Made by a program: the position numbers and the translations under genes
Notes under the pieces: model-generated
Databases searched by the model: none
The model's input: the letters and a program-made list of their open reading frames with translations, nothing else
Told to the model about the DNA's origin: nothing
Source: Candidatus Venteria ishoeyi
GTDB lineage: Bacteria > Pseudomonadota > Gammaproteobacteria > Beggiatoales > Beggiatoaceae
DNA length: 39,173 bases
Assembly: GCF_030378065.1 (NCBI RefSeq)
Contig: NZ_JAUCGJ010000044.1
Location: 1-39,173, forward strand
Direction: 5' to 3'
In this document: positions 15,469-23,555 of the stretch, one piece after another
How the letters are laid out: each line of letters starts with the position of its first letter
Position numbering within the stretch: position 1 is the first letter of the stretch

Positions 15469-18400
15469 CAACCCCCCCAAATCAATTAATTCTAAAGCCT
15501 GCGCCGCCTGCCAGGAAACCGTCAGTTCCGTATCCTGATGCAAAGCCTGTAATAACACCGGTATCGCTGCCGGATTTTTCAGATTACCCAGGGCTTCTGC
15601 CGCGCTCCAGCGTACTTTTGCCTGCTTGTCATGTTGCACTGCACTCATCAGTGGCATCAAGGCGCTGGGATCTTGCAGCCGACCTAAGGCCACTGCCGCC
15701 TGCGCACGCACGCTGGTGGCTGCATCATTGCTTAATATTTGCAATAACATGGGGGTTATGCTGGGTTCATTGAGATGTCCCAAGGCTTCACAGGCTTTGC
15801 CGCGTACCAGGGGATAGGCTTCATATTCGAGGATTTGTAATAATACGGGCACGGCCTCAGACTGGTGCAACTGTCCTAAGGCTTCCGCTGCACTCCAGCG
15901 TACTGAAGGGTCTTTGTCTTCTCGCGCCACTTTCAGTAACATTGCCAAACTGACAGGTTCTTTAATTTGTCCCAACGCTTTAGCCGCACTCCAACGTACC
16001 GAGCTGTCAGGGTCTTTTTTCAAGGCATGAAGCAAGCTTGGTACTGCTTCATTATTTTGTAAATAACCCAATGATTCTGCCGCCCGCCAGCGTACCGCAG
16101 GATAATGATCCTGTTCTAAAGCTTCCAGCAGTTTTTTAATCACAGTTTCTGATTTAAAATAGCCCAGGGCTTCTGCTGCTCTTCCTCGCACCACAGGAGA
16201 GTTTTCATTTTTCAGACTTTGTAGCAGTGGCGCAATTGCCAGCGGTTCCTTTAAGTTACCCAGGGCTTCCGCTGCCCGCCAACGCACACTACTGGAGGTA
16301 TCCTTACTCAGTAACTGTACCAGGAACGGCACTGCTTCCTGCCGCCCGAAACAACCTAAAGCTTCGGCCATGCGCGCGCGAATCAGCGGATCAGTGTCTT
16401 CAACTGCGGCCAGTAAAGCGGGGAAACTGCCACCTTCATCAATTTTTGCCAGGCTGTGCGCAGCATATTGGCGCACATAAAACGCCCGATCCTCTTTTAA
16501 GGTTTTCAGTAACAGGGGCGCAGCATCTGTTTCCTGCTGAAAAAGTCCAAGTGCTTCTGCGGCTTTGCCTCGCACTAAGGCGTGACTGTCTTTTTGTACG
16601 CATAACATTAATACTTGCAAAGCATGTTCATCTCGCAACAAACCCAGCAACTCAGTTGTTTTAGCACGCACCACCGCCTCTGGATGGGAAATAGCGTGAA
16701 ATAAAGGCTGGATTGCGGCTGGGGTATAACGTAAGTTCTGCACCTGGCGTAATAAACGAATTAAGGCCGGTTGCAAAGCAGGATGGGTCAGGTACAAGTG
16801 CACCCCAGTCTGAAACATTTGGTCAGCAGTTTGTAAAGATACCTGAGTATCACGCAAACAATGAAAAGCAATACGAAATGCATAATGCATATCCGCTTCC
16901 CGCACATGGGGATAACGTTGAATCATGGTGATAAATGCGCTGCCCAGAGATTCGCTTAACATGCCTTGATGCGCCGCTGCCAGGCGGATAATACCCTGCC
17001 AATGCGGGTTAAACAGGTAACGTTGTAAATAATGGTCGATTTGCACAGGATTACGGGTAATCGCGCAGGCAGCCAGGTATTCCTGGAAAGTCAGGTGGAA
17101 AAAGCCGTATTCTTCCTGTCCATAATGAATCAATAAGCCCTGGTTTTGTTTGATTAAATCTTGTAACAGATTCAATTTCTGTTCGTTTTCCAGTGCTCCC
17201 GACACCGGTTGCCGCTGTTCTAAATAATATTTCACCACTTCCAGTATATTCTGTAGTGGCACGCGGTTATCCACTCGATTTTCCTGAATATATAAAGCAA
17301 TATCCTCCAGAATTTCCCGAATTTCATCAATATTCAGTAAAGCACTGTTCACCGCTTCCGTATGCTGCGTATGTATAAAACCATGTTGGATAAACAGGGT
17401 GATATATAAGCGATATAAATCTGCCTGATTTCTGGGCAAGGTTTGGTTTTGTTGCTGAATCAATCCTAATAAAGTACATAATAATGGACTGCTCAGGTTT
17501 TCAAATAACCTGTCGCTATCGGGATCAATACACGATACCAGGGCTTCAGTCTGTTGCTGAATACGTTGTCGCAGTGTTGAATCTGTGTACGTTGCGGGAC
17601 TTGCCTCAGCTTCTTCTGTTTTTGGACTTGCCAGGCGCAACCATTGTTGAAAAAAGCGCCGGGTTTGTAACGGGGTAAAAGCTTCCAGCGTAATTATCCG
17701 GAAATTATTTCCCAACAAACCGGGGCGATAACTGATAGGTCGCGCGGTTAATAAGCAACGATTACCAGGAAAGCGTTGCAATAAAGCGTGTATTGCACCG
17801 CAGCAACGATCCCGCAAAGCCGCATCATGAATACTGTCTAAGCCATCAAACAATAATAAGGCCCGATGTTCCTGCAAGGCTTGCTGTAAAATATCGGCCA
17901 GTTGCGTATTCACCTGTGGACTGGGTTCGTCCTCATGGCTGGGCGAAAAATTAACTTCCCCCCCCACTTGTTGCAGATATTGTAAAATACTATCGGGCAG
18001 AAATTCAGAAGTTGAATAATGCGGCTGGGTCTGCCAAAAATGCGCAAAGCTCTCAAGATTGATATAAATAGGCAAACGCACCTGCATATTTTTTTGCAGT
18101 GCTCGGGCATGGGTTAAGGCCAAATAATGCAATAAGGTGGTTTTCCCAGCGCCAGGGCCGCCTAATAACACCCATTGCTGCCCATATTTCCATAAACGCT
18201 CTATCGTTAAACCTGAAGCACTTTTTGCCCAATAGCGCTCACGCCCGGTCATTTCCGCTTGCGGCTCTTTGCTTTCCTGCCCCTGCAACAACTGGTGCTG
18301 CAACTCAGCATCATGCAGATTTTCCGGCAATTCCGCCATACCCGCTTCAATTCGCACCGTTAATGGCACATAAATTTCATCCAGGGGTAAACCCTGCGGC

Positions 18401-18480
18401 CAGATATTTTGAAAAATACCATGCGCTAATGTTTGATAGCGGACAATCAGTCGTCTAAGATAATGTTCCAGGGTATCCAT
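15463..18480 (-). CDS. NACHT-type STAND NTPase with C-terminal HEAT repeats
   Basis: 1005 residues. An N-terminal helical region (1-85, with LDEIYVPL) precedes the NTPase: Walker A GGPGAGKT (107-114), Walker B LLLFDGLDS (208-216), an arginine-rich sensor segment (LLTARPISYRPG), then helical NACHT-associated domains (about 330-560). The C terminus (about 590-1005) holds 13 HEAT units of about 31 residues, most containing VRWRAAEALG-like cores. Bacterial NACHT proteins are known sensors, several in phage defence, using the C-terminal repeats to recognise a trigger. No obvious toxic effector domain is seen at the N terminus, so output is unclear. Its stop overlaps the end of the PIN gene, with no terminator between the convergent genes. 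Confidence 0.88.
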   Translation of the reverse strand: MDTLEHYLRRLIVRYQTLAHGIFQNIWPQGLPLDEIYVPLTVRIEAGMAELPENLHDAELQHQLLQGQESKEPQAEMTGRERYWAKSASGLTIERLWKYGQQWVLLGGPGAGKTTLLHYLALTHARALQKNMQVRLPIYINLESFAHFWQTQPHYSTSEFLPDSILQYLQQVGGEVNFSPSHEDEPSPQVNTQLADILQQALQEHRALLLFDGLDSIHDAALRDRCCGAIHALLQRFPGNRCLLTARPISYRPGLLGNNFRIITLEAFTPLQTRRFFQQWLRLASPKTEEAEASPATYTDSTLRQRIQQQTEALVSCIDPDSDRLFENLSSPLLCTLLGLIQQQNQTLPRNQADLYRLYITLFIQHGFIHTQHTEAVNSALLNIDEIREILEDIALYIQENRVDNRVPLQNILEVVKYYLEQRQPVSGALENEQKLNLLQDLIKQNQGLLIHYGQEEYGFFHLTFQEYLAACAITRNPVQIDHYLQRYLFNPHWQGIIRLAAAHQGMLSESLGSAFITMIQRYPHVREADMHYAFRIAFHCLRDTQVSLQTADQMFQTGVHLYLTHPALQPALIRLLRQVQNLRYTPAAIQPLFHAISHPEAVVRAKTTELLGLLRDEHALQVLMLCVQKDSHALVRGKAAEALGLFQQETDAAPLLLKTLKEDRAFYVRQYAAHSLAKIDEGGSFPALLAAVEDTDPLIRARMAEALGCFGRQEAVPFLVQLLSKDTSSSVRWRAAEALGNLKEPLAIAPLLQSLKNENSPVVRGRAAEALGYFKSETVIKKLLEALEQDHYPAVRWRAAESLGYLQNNEAVPSLLHALKKDPDSSVRWSAAKALGQIKEPVSLAMLLKVAREDKDPSVRWSAAEALGQLHQSEAVPVLLQILEYEAYPLVRGKACEALGHLNEPSITPMLLQILSNDAATSVRAQAAVALGRLQDPSALMPLMSAVQHDKQAKVRWSAAEALGNLKNPAAIPVLLQALHQDTELTVSWQAAQALELIDLGGLL

Positions 18481-18529
18481 AATACTTTAACCGGCATTTA
18501 AGATGCTTTACTTTTTGACTTTCATTGTC

Positions 18530-18548
18530 ATGTAAGTAAAGCTTACAT
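18530..18548 (-). promoter_or_regulatory. Inverted repeat upstream of the NACHT-HEAT gene
   Basis: ATGTAAG / CTTACAT, a 7-bp perfect inverted repeat with loop TAAAG, about 50 bases before the NACHT start. It could be an operator for the NACHT gene; no convincing -35/-10 pair was found around it. Confidence 0.35.
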
Positions 18549-18622
18549 ATTCTATGCCACCACCTGTTTATTTAAATATTGAAGTTATGCACCGCAAGGA
18601 AAATAATCATCCTGGAGGTTCG

Positions 18623-18679
18623 ATGTGTTTTTTTGCTCCCACGGGATCAAACAGCATTGCGCAGGGGTGGTTTTTTTGA
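18623..18679 (+). CDS. Possible 18-residue leader peptide before the PilZ gene
   Basis: ATG 18623 follows GGAGG (18614-18618) and opens MCFFAPTGSNSIAQGWFF. An inverted repeat CGCAGGGG/CCCCTGCG (18660-18667 and 18710-18717) brackets its end. A good ribosome-binding site on a tiny frame followed by an inverted repeat resembles a translated leader, but chance cannot be excluded. Confidence 0.3.
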   Translation: MCFFAPTGSNSIAQGWFF

Positions 18680-18766
18680 GTACAAAAATCAATATAGCCA
18701 AAAATGAGGCCCCTGCGTAACATCAGTTAAATATTCAAATCATCTAAAATAAGGTCGAGTTTCACT

Positions 18767-19168
18767 ATGACAACTGGAAATACCATGGATAGCACACTTG
18801 CAAAAGAACGTCGCCGTAGCAAGCGACGTGAACTTTTATTATTTCTGCCGGTATATTATCAGGAAACAGGAGAAGTGCTGGGACATCTTGCTGATCTGAC
18901 ACCGGAAGGGCTAATGTTATTCAGCCAGGAATGCATTGAACTGGGTAAAAAATATGCCTTGGAAATCCATATTGAGGATTTGCGCAACGCTTTAATTTAC
19001 CAGAGAGATGCGGATCCTGGATTTAATACTATCCAGATGACGGCACGTAGTCGCTGGATTGCGATTAATCCTGATCTCTATCGTACAGGTTTTATGTTTA
19101 CAGACATCAGTGAGCAGGCATTAGATGCTATTGAACATATCGTGGAAAGCCTGGATAAACTGGTTTAA
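18767..19168 (+). CDS. PilZ-domain protein (c-di-GMP binding)
   Basis: 133 residues, essentially a single PilZ domain. The N-terminal arginine motif (ERRRSKRRE) and the D/N-x-S/T-x-x-G-like segment (DLTPEGL) are the two parts that grip cyclic di-GMP; a beta barrel and a terminal helix follow. A second ATG at 18785 lies just downstream and cannot be excluded; both keep the arginine motif. It stands alone between the NACHT gene and a long non-coding stretch, so its target process (motility, polysaccharide or secretion) cannot be read. Confidence 0.85.
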   Translation: MTTGNTMDSTLAKERRRSKRRELLLFLPVYYQETGEVLGHLADLTPEGLMLFSQECIELGKKYALEIHIEDLRNALIYQRDADPGFNTIQMTARSRWIAINPDLYRTGFMFTDISEQALDAIEHIVESLDKLV

Positions 19169-19264
19169 TTTAATTATCAAGCATTTTCAGACAAAATTTT
19201 TTATTTCCTTTCTATACTGTCATTTTAAGCATCACTTGTTAAGGCAGTATATGGCCTGGTTTAT

Positions 19265-19297
19265 TTTCAGCTGCCGTTGTTCAACGAGCAGCTGAAA
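19265..19297 (+). terminator. Strong hairpin after the PilZ gene
   Basis: TTTCAGCTGC and CGTTG pair with CAACG and GCAGCTGAAA, a 15-bp stem with a TT loop and one bulged A. It lies about 100 bases after the PilZ stop. The T tract behind it is weak, so factor-independent termination is uncertain. Confidence 0.45.
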
Positions 19298-19698
19298 TTT
19301 CTCTCGATACCTCACTTCTCTCCCGTTCCTTAATATTAATAATATTATTAGTATTTAAAAGCTTTATTATTATTATTAGTGTTGAAATAAACGGGGATAA
19401 CTTGTTTTAATTAAGCTTAAACAATAACTTAACTATATCATAACATGTGCATAAAGCGCGATTAACAAGGGCATTAAGCTTAGTTTTATGCCCCTGATTT
19501 AACTTAAGCGTTATTGATATATTTATATTTTCCACGCTAAATGATATTTATACCCCAGTATAGCTAAACTTTTCCCGATTTTATGCCCCTTTTTTTGATA
19601 GTTTTCCCCGTTAAAAATAAACTTATCCACGCTGCCCACTTGTATTTTGTAAATTTTTACACCAAGGTCATTAACAAATGACACTTTTAGAAGTTATG

Positions 19699-19763
19699 CG
19701 CCTTGAAAATGAACAAAAATCCTGCGTCCAGTTTCACTTCTTATTTTATCTGCGTTCCTTATC
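19699..19763 (+). mobile_element. Decayed 3' part of the MITE-like element (copy 4)
   Basis: GCGCCTTGAAAATGAACAAA, then ATCCTGCGTCCAGTTTC and a drifted end TGCGTTCCTTATCGG, match the right half of the element at 2581 with several substitutions. The left half and the central hairpin are missing. It points to an older burst of the same family. Confidence 0.7.
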
Positions 19764-19831
19764 GGATAAATTCAGGTAGTATGGATAATGAAAATGTTTG
19801 GTAATTGTTATAGACCTAAAATGTTATGGAT

Positions 19832-19860
19832 TTGTGACATGGTCAAACATTTGGTATAAC
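19832..19860 (+). promoter_or_regulatory. Promoter of the PhnD-like gene
   Basis: TTGTGA (19832-19837), a 17-base spacer and TATAAC (19855-19860), 82 bases before the start codon. Confidence 0.55.
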
Positions 19861-19941
19861 ACATGATGTGATAGCTGAACTGGCCAGCATCTGTGTCGTA
19901 TGAAAAATATGCATCATATGACACCCATTGGAGGAGAGACA

Positions 19942-20796
19942 ATGTCTTATTTTCAACACCGGCTTTTACGTTGCCTATTGCTCGGTTTATTGTGGTTTGC
20001 ACCACTTGGCAGTTGGGCTGAGGATACACAAGATGAACTGGTTTTTGGGATACATCCCTACTTATCAGCACAGGAATTATTTGATAAATTCGGGCCATTG
20101 GCTGAATATCTGACGCAAAAGACCGCTAAAACGGTACGCATTCATGTGGCAAAAAGTTATCAGGATCATCTGGAGGATTTTATTGCCGGGAAGGTTGATT
20201 TTGCTTATATGGGTCCATCGCTTTATGTTCAATTATTAGAAAAACATGAGACTCAACAACCACTGGCGCGCCTGGAAATCAAAGGTAAACCCTATTTCCG
20301 GGGCGCGATCATCGTTGCAGGTAATAGTCCGATAAAAAATCTGGTGGACTTAAAAGGCAAGCATTTTGCTTTTGGTTCTCCTCATTCCACCATGAGTCAT
20401 CTGGTACCCCGTTATATGTTGATAGATGCCGGTGTCACAGCAGAGACCCTGGCAGCTTTCAAATTTATTGGAAATCATGAAAGCGTGGCACTCAGTGTCT
20501 TGATGGGAGAATTTGATGCCGGTGGTGTCAAAGAAGAGGTGGCGCATAAATATGAAGCAAAAGGCTTAAAAGTACTGCAATGGACGCCTGAGATTTCAGA
20601 ACATGTATTTGCTGCGCGTAGCAACTTACCGCAAGGCGATGTCGAAGCACTGCGTGATGCGATGTTGCAATTAAAAGATACCAAGGTGTTAAAGGCGATT
20701 AAAAAAACACTCAGTGGCTTGGTCAGTGTCAGCAATGAAGATTATGATAATTTACGCATCATCTTAACGACACTGAAACAACGTAATATCCCTTAG
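19942..20796 (+). CDS. PhnD-like periplasmic substrate-binding protein
   Basis: 284 residues with a signal peptide (RLLRCLLLGLLWFAPLGSWA, cleavage probable before EDTQ). The body is the phosphate/phosphonate-type binding fold (PF12974): LVFGIHPYLSAQELFDKFGP, VDFAYMGPSLYVQL, DLKGKHFAFGSPHSTMSHL and FDAGGVKEEV. ATG 19942 has GGAGGAGAG at 19930-19938. No phosphonate permease or ATPase follows; instead a membrane RsbU-type phosphatase lies 64 bases downstream. The protein is therefore more likely a ligand-sensing subunit for that phosphatase than a transporter component; this is inference from gene order. Confidence 0.87.
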   Translation: MSYFQHRLLRCLLLGLLWFAPLGSWAEDTQDELVFGIHPYLSAQELFDKFGPLAEYLTQKTAKTVRIHVAKSYQDHLEDFIAGKVDFAYMGPSLYVQLLEKHETQQPLARLEIKGKPYFRGAIIVAGNSPIKNLVDLKGKHFAFGSPHSTMSHLVPRYMLIDAGVTAETLAAFKFIGNHESVALSVLMGEFDAGGVKEEVAHKYEAKGLKVLQWTPEISEHVFAARSNLPQGDVEALRDAMLQLKDTKVLKAIKKTLSGLVSVSNEDYDNLRIILTTLKQRNIP

Positions 20797-20860
20797 TTTT
20801 TTATGACTATTGCCGTTTGTTCTGGTTTGAGCAAGCGGTAATCTCCAATCAGAGTAAATA

Positions 20861-22207
20861 ATGAAAAAACTTTCCATTACCATGCGACAACGCTTGTTAT
20901 TATTGGTTTTTATCGCTGTGTTGTTGGTATTTTTATTCAGTGCGGCTTTGGTAATCGTCTCTAATCAACATGATTCCTTGTTAAAAGAAGAAAAAAAACA
21001 AGCCTACCAGGAAGTGGAGCTGATTGCTGAGTTTGTCAGTGAGCAGTTTCTGAAACATGAATATGCAAAAATTAATCAATTTTTGACCCGTTGGAGTGAA
21101 AAACGCGAACATGTGGTGCACTTAAAGGCTAAATTAAAAAATGGTTTTATTTTAGTGGACTATAGTCGAGAAGTATTAACTGAAGACACTTTTTCCGTGC
21201 ATAAAAAACTGGAATTTGTGAATGGCAATAGCCTGAATTTGTATCTGGTGCGCGATCTTAAGGCTATGCATCACATTGTTTATGAACTGAATAAACAATT
21301 AATGTATTTATTTATCACATTATTTGTTTTATTGGTCGTTGCACTGTGGTTGGTAATACGCAGCGTGGCCTTAAAACCGATGGAAATGGAAATTCAGCGT
21401 CGCACGGAAGAGTTAGGTACGGCACTCAAAGACAATATCCGCATGGGTATGGAGTTGGATATTACCCGTCGCTTGCAACAAATGATTTTACCCTCACAAG
21501 ATGAACTTAAGCAGATAGAAGAACTGGATATTGCAGGTTATATGAAACCGGCTTCGGAAGTCGGCGGTGATTATTATGATGTACTGAGCAAAGATGGCAA
21601 TATTAAAATTGGTATTGGCGATGTCACAGGGCATGGTCTGGAAAGTGGTATTTTAATGTTAATGGTGCAAACCATTGTGCGCACTTTACAAAATAACAAG
21701 GTAACGGATACCAAAGAATTTCTTGATGTTGTCAATCAAACTGTCTTTAACAATGTTCAGCGCATGAATATGGATAAGTTTATCACCTTATCTTTGCTGG
21801 ACTATAATGAGGGGCATTTGAATTTTTCCGGGCAACATGAAGAAATTTTGATTGTTCGCCATCAGGGTACGCCTGAAGAAAAACAAGCGGGTAAGGTGGA
21901 ACGCATTGACACCATTGATCTGGGTTTTATGATTGGTGTGGAAGAGGATATCAGCCATTTTCTTCAGCATCGGGAGCTTTTCCTGGAGCCTGGGGATGGC
22001 ATTGTGCTGTATACCGATGGCTTAACGGAAGCGCGTAACCATAAAAAACAGCAATACAGTGTGGAACGCTTGTGTCAGATAATCAGTCAATACTGGTCTG
22101 AGCCAGCTAAGGATATACAGGACAAAGTGATTGCAGATTTGTTGACGTTTATGGGTAAAGAAGAAACTGATGATGATGTAACCTTATTGATTTTGAAGCG
22201 CGAATAA
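20861..22207 (+). CDS. Membrane-bound RsbU/SpoIIE-type PP2C phosphatase
   Basis: 448 residues. A first membrane helix (about 12-35), a periplasmic domain of about 110 residues and a second helix (about 147-167) precede a short linker and the SpoIIE domain (about 195-447). Phosphatase motifs: QMILPSQDEL, the metal Asp in VGGDYYDV and GDVTGHGLESGILM, LYTDGLTEARN and DDDVTLLIL. In RsbU systems such enzymes dephosphorylate an anti-sigma-factor antagonist; no STAS or RsbW-like gene is in the window, so the target lies elsewhere. The periplasmic part is the natural docking site for the binding protein encoded just upstream. Confidence 0.9.
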   Translation: MKKLSITMRQRLLLLVFIAVLLVFLFSAALVIVSNQHDSLLKEEKKQAYQEVELIAEFVSEQFLKHEYAKINQFLTRWSEKREHVVHLKAKLKNGFILVDYSREVLTEDTFSVHKKLEFVNGNSLNLYLVRDLKAMHHIVYELNKQLMYLFITLFVLLVVALWLVIRSVALKPMEMEIQRRTEELGTALKDNIRMGMELDITRRLQQMILPSQDELKQIEELDIAGYMKPASEVGGDYYDVLSKDGNIKIGIGDVTGHGLESGILMLMVQTIVRTLQNNKVTDTKEFLDVVNQTVFNNVQRMNMDKFITLSLLDYNEGHLNFSGQHEEILIVRHQGTPEEKQAGKVERIDTIDLGFMIGVEEDISHFLQHRELFLEPGDGIVLYTDGLTEARNHKKQQYSVERLCQIISQYWSEPAKDIQDKVIADLLTFMGKEETDDDVTLLILKRE

Positions 22208-22244
22208 AAGGGTGAATAAATGATAACGACATCCGCCATTTTCG

Positions 22245-22631
22245 CTACACGGTAATAAGACTTTCAAGTGGGATATGCAATCCATTATGAAGGTTTCTAA
22301 TCATCTTGAGAGACAGGCTGCGCTTATGATTCAAAACCTCGGATACGCGGCCTTTACTACCAATATAAGGCTCTAAATCCTTTCTGGTTAAGCCTGCTTG
22401 ATCCATTCTAAATTTTATAGCCTCTACAGGATCAGGTGGAGTGATGGAGTAATGCTTTGATTCATAATTTTCCACTAATAAAGCAATAACTTCTAATCTA
22501 TCCCCATCTGGAGTATTGGGCGCACTACCCCATAACCGCTCCATTTCAGCTAAAGCAGCATTTAATTCATCATCTGTTCTTAGGAGTGAGAATTTTATAA
22601 CTTCAGCAACTTGGCTGGTCTTTTTCTCCAT
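22245..22631 (-). CDS. HigA-like XRE antitoxin whose N terminus is encoded by a MITE
   Basis: 128 residues; the C-terminal helix-turn-helix (about 70-125: FRMDQAGLTRKDLEPYIGSK, then GRVSEVLNHKRSLS) and the segment DPVEAIKFRMDQAGL are typical of HigA/MqsA-like antitoxins. The first 16 or so residues (MEKKTSQVAEVIKFSL) come from the left end of the element at 22581-22742; native homology seems to begin at RTDDELNAALAEMERLW. The original start and any HigB toxin gene upstream are gone. Whether the hybrid start is translated is unknown; no strong ribosome-binding site is seen. Confidence 0.75.
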   Translation of the reverse strand: MEKKTSQVAEVIKFSLLRTDDELNAALAEMERLWGSAPNTPDGDRLEVIALLVENYESKHYSITPPDPVEAIKFRMDQAGLTRKDLEPYIGSKGRVSEVLNHKRSLSLKMIRNLHNGLHIPLESLITV

Positions 22632-22742
22632 TTTCTGCGTTGTGAAAACAGTTACATAGCTTGCTATGCGCCTGTTTTCACGCCTTGAAAATGAATAAAA
22701 ATCCTGCGCCCAGTTTCTGCATTTATTTCATCCTCACTCCTA
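22581..22742 (+). mobile_element. MITE-like element, copy 2 (between antitoxin and FitB-like genes)
   Basis: Core 22583-22740 with termini GGAGTGAG/CTCACTCC, flanked by TA on both sides; almost identical to copy 1. Its left end provides the start codon and first codons of the minus-strand HigA-like gene, and its right-hand edge provides the last base of the stop codon (TAG, 22740-22742) of the minus-strand FitB-like gene. Confidence 0.9.
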
Positions 22743-23168
22743 TGAAATATCGAGACTAAAAGGATTTAATAGTTGGATGCCCGTATCTGTAAAGTCACTG
22801 ATATTTCGGGTGACCAGAGTTAATCCATAGATGAGTGCCGTAGCCGCAATCTGTTTATCCAATGCATTTTCATAATGTGGTACCCGTAAACGCCCCCAGA
22901 CTTGCGACTCTTCTGCTGTAAAATCGAGTATATTATCCGCATAATCATTGAGTATTGTCTGCAACCAGAACTCCAGCATCTCAGCCTGAGCCTTATCGCC
23001 CCGGTGTCGGATCAATTCGATACCCCGGCGCAATTCACCGATGGTAATGACGCTGATATATACCCGTGCTCCCTGCTTTGCTGCCTGCTGAAAAAACTGC
23101 CTGACACCGGGATTGGCATGCTCCTGTTTACGCTGTTCACTGATAATATTGGTATCCAATAAATACAT
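22740..23168 (-). CDS. FitB/VapC-type PIN toxin
   Basis: 142 residues with the PIN layout: D5 in MYLLDTNIISEQRK, the Glu in VITIGELRRGIEL, the Asp in NALDKQIAATALIYG and the Asp in VTRNISDFTDTGI. Members cleave RNA, often initiator tRNA. It follows the antitoxin gene with a one-base overlap (TGATG at 23166-23170), so translation is coupled. The reading frame ends within one base of the MITE edge; the natural end may have been a few residues longer, but all catalytic residues are present. Confidence 0.9.
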   Translation of the reverse strand: MYLLDTNIISEQRKQEHANPGVRQFFQQAAKQGARVYISVITIGELRRGIELIRHRGDKAQAEMLEFWLQTILNDYADNILDFTAEESQVWGRLRVPHYENALDKQIAATALIYGLTLVTRNISDFTDTGIQLLNPFSLDIS

Positions 23169-23401
23169 CAGTCAAATACTGGGTTTATGGATTTATCCTG
23201 TATCCGTGTAAAATCTGAATCTTTACCGACATCCGGCATCTGACTTAATACCTGGATAAAACTTTTTTTTTGCGGTCGGGTTAATGCCTGCTCCAGGATT
23301 TTCCGGTGTTCTGCCTCAGCACTAATCCCATGCTGGCTTGCCTTTATTTTCAGCGCATTGGCAATATCATCATCAATATTACGTACAATTAAATTTGCCA
23401 T
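23168..23401 (-). CDS. FitA-like ribbon-helix-helix antitoxin
   Basis: 77 residues starting MANLIVRNIDDDIANALKIK, the ribbon-helix-helix DNA-binding end of FitA/VapB antitoxins, followed by HGISAEAEHRKILEQAL and a flexible tail that would block the toxin. GAGGAA precedes the ATG. Together with the PIN toxin gene just downstream it forms the only fully intact TA pair in the window. Confidence 0.9.
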   Translation of the reverse strand: MANLIVRNIDDDIANALKIKASQHGISAEAEHRKILEQALTRPQKKSFIQVLSQMPDVGKDSDFTRIQDKSINPVFD

Positions 23402-23555
23402 TGTTATTCCTCATATCAGTTTTACAGTTACGCCCGGGAATGGATAAGACCAGTCGAATTTCTGACGTTATAAAAGGCCCTTTTCTGAATATAATGATAG
23501 CATTGATAGCAAATGAAACAAGTACCCTGATAACAGATATAGAATCTGGCAATAT

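Larger units (their letters stand above)
19169..19941 (+). other. AT-rich non-coding stretch with palindromes
   Basis: No credible gene is seen in about 770 bases. It holds a strong hairpin (19265-19297), AT runs (TATTATTATTATTAG near 19365), a GGGCAT/ATGCCC hairpin (19469-19494), the direct repeat TTTATGCCCCT (19485-19495 and 19580-19590), TTATCCACG (near 19623) and TTTTCCACG (near 19530) resembling DnaA boxes, a decayed MITE-like piece (19699-19763) and a promoter (19832-19860). Confidence 0.6.

Noticed and set aside
15470-15480. Terminator between the convergent PIN and NACHT genes
   Set aside because: Only a run of C residues; no stem-loop is present.
15480-16720. Regularly spaced repeats that could suggest a CRISPR or satellite array
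   Set aside because: They are codons of the HEAT units, spaced about 93 bases, diverged in a codon-wise manner and inside an intact frame.
19520-19640. Replication origin suggested by TTATCCACG, TTTTCCACG and AT-rich runs
   Set aside because: Only two imperfect DnaA-like words, no dnaA, rnpA, gidA or rep gene nearby; kept only as an observation.
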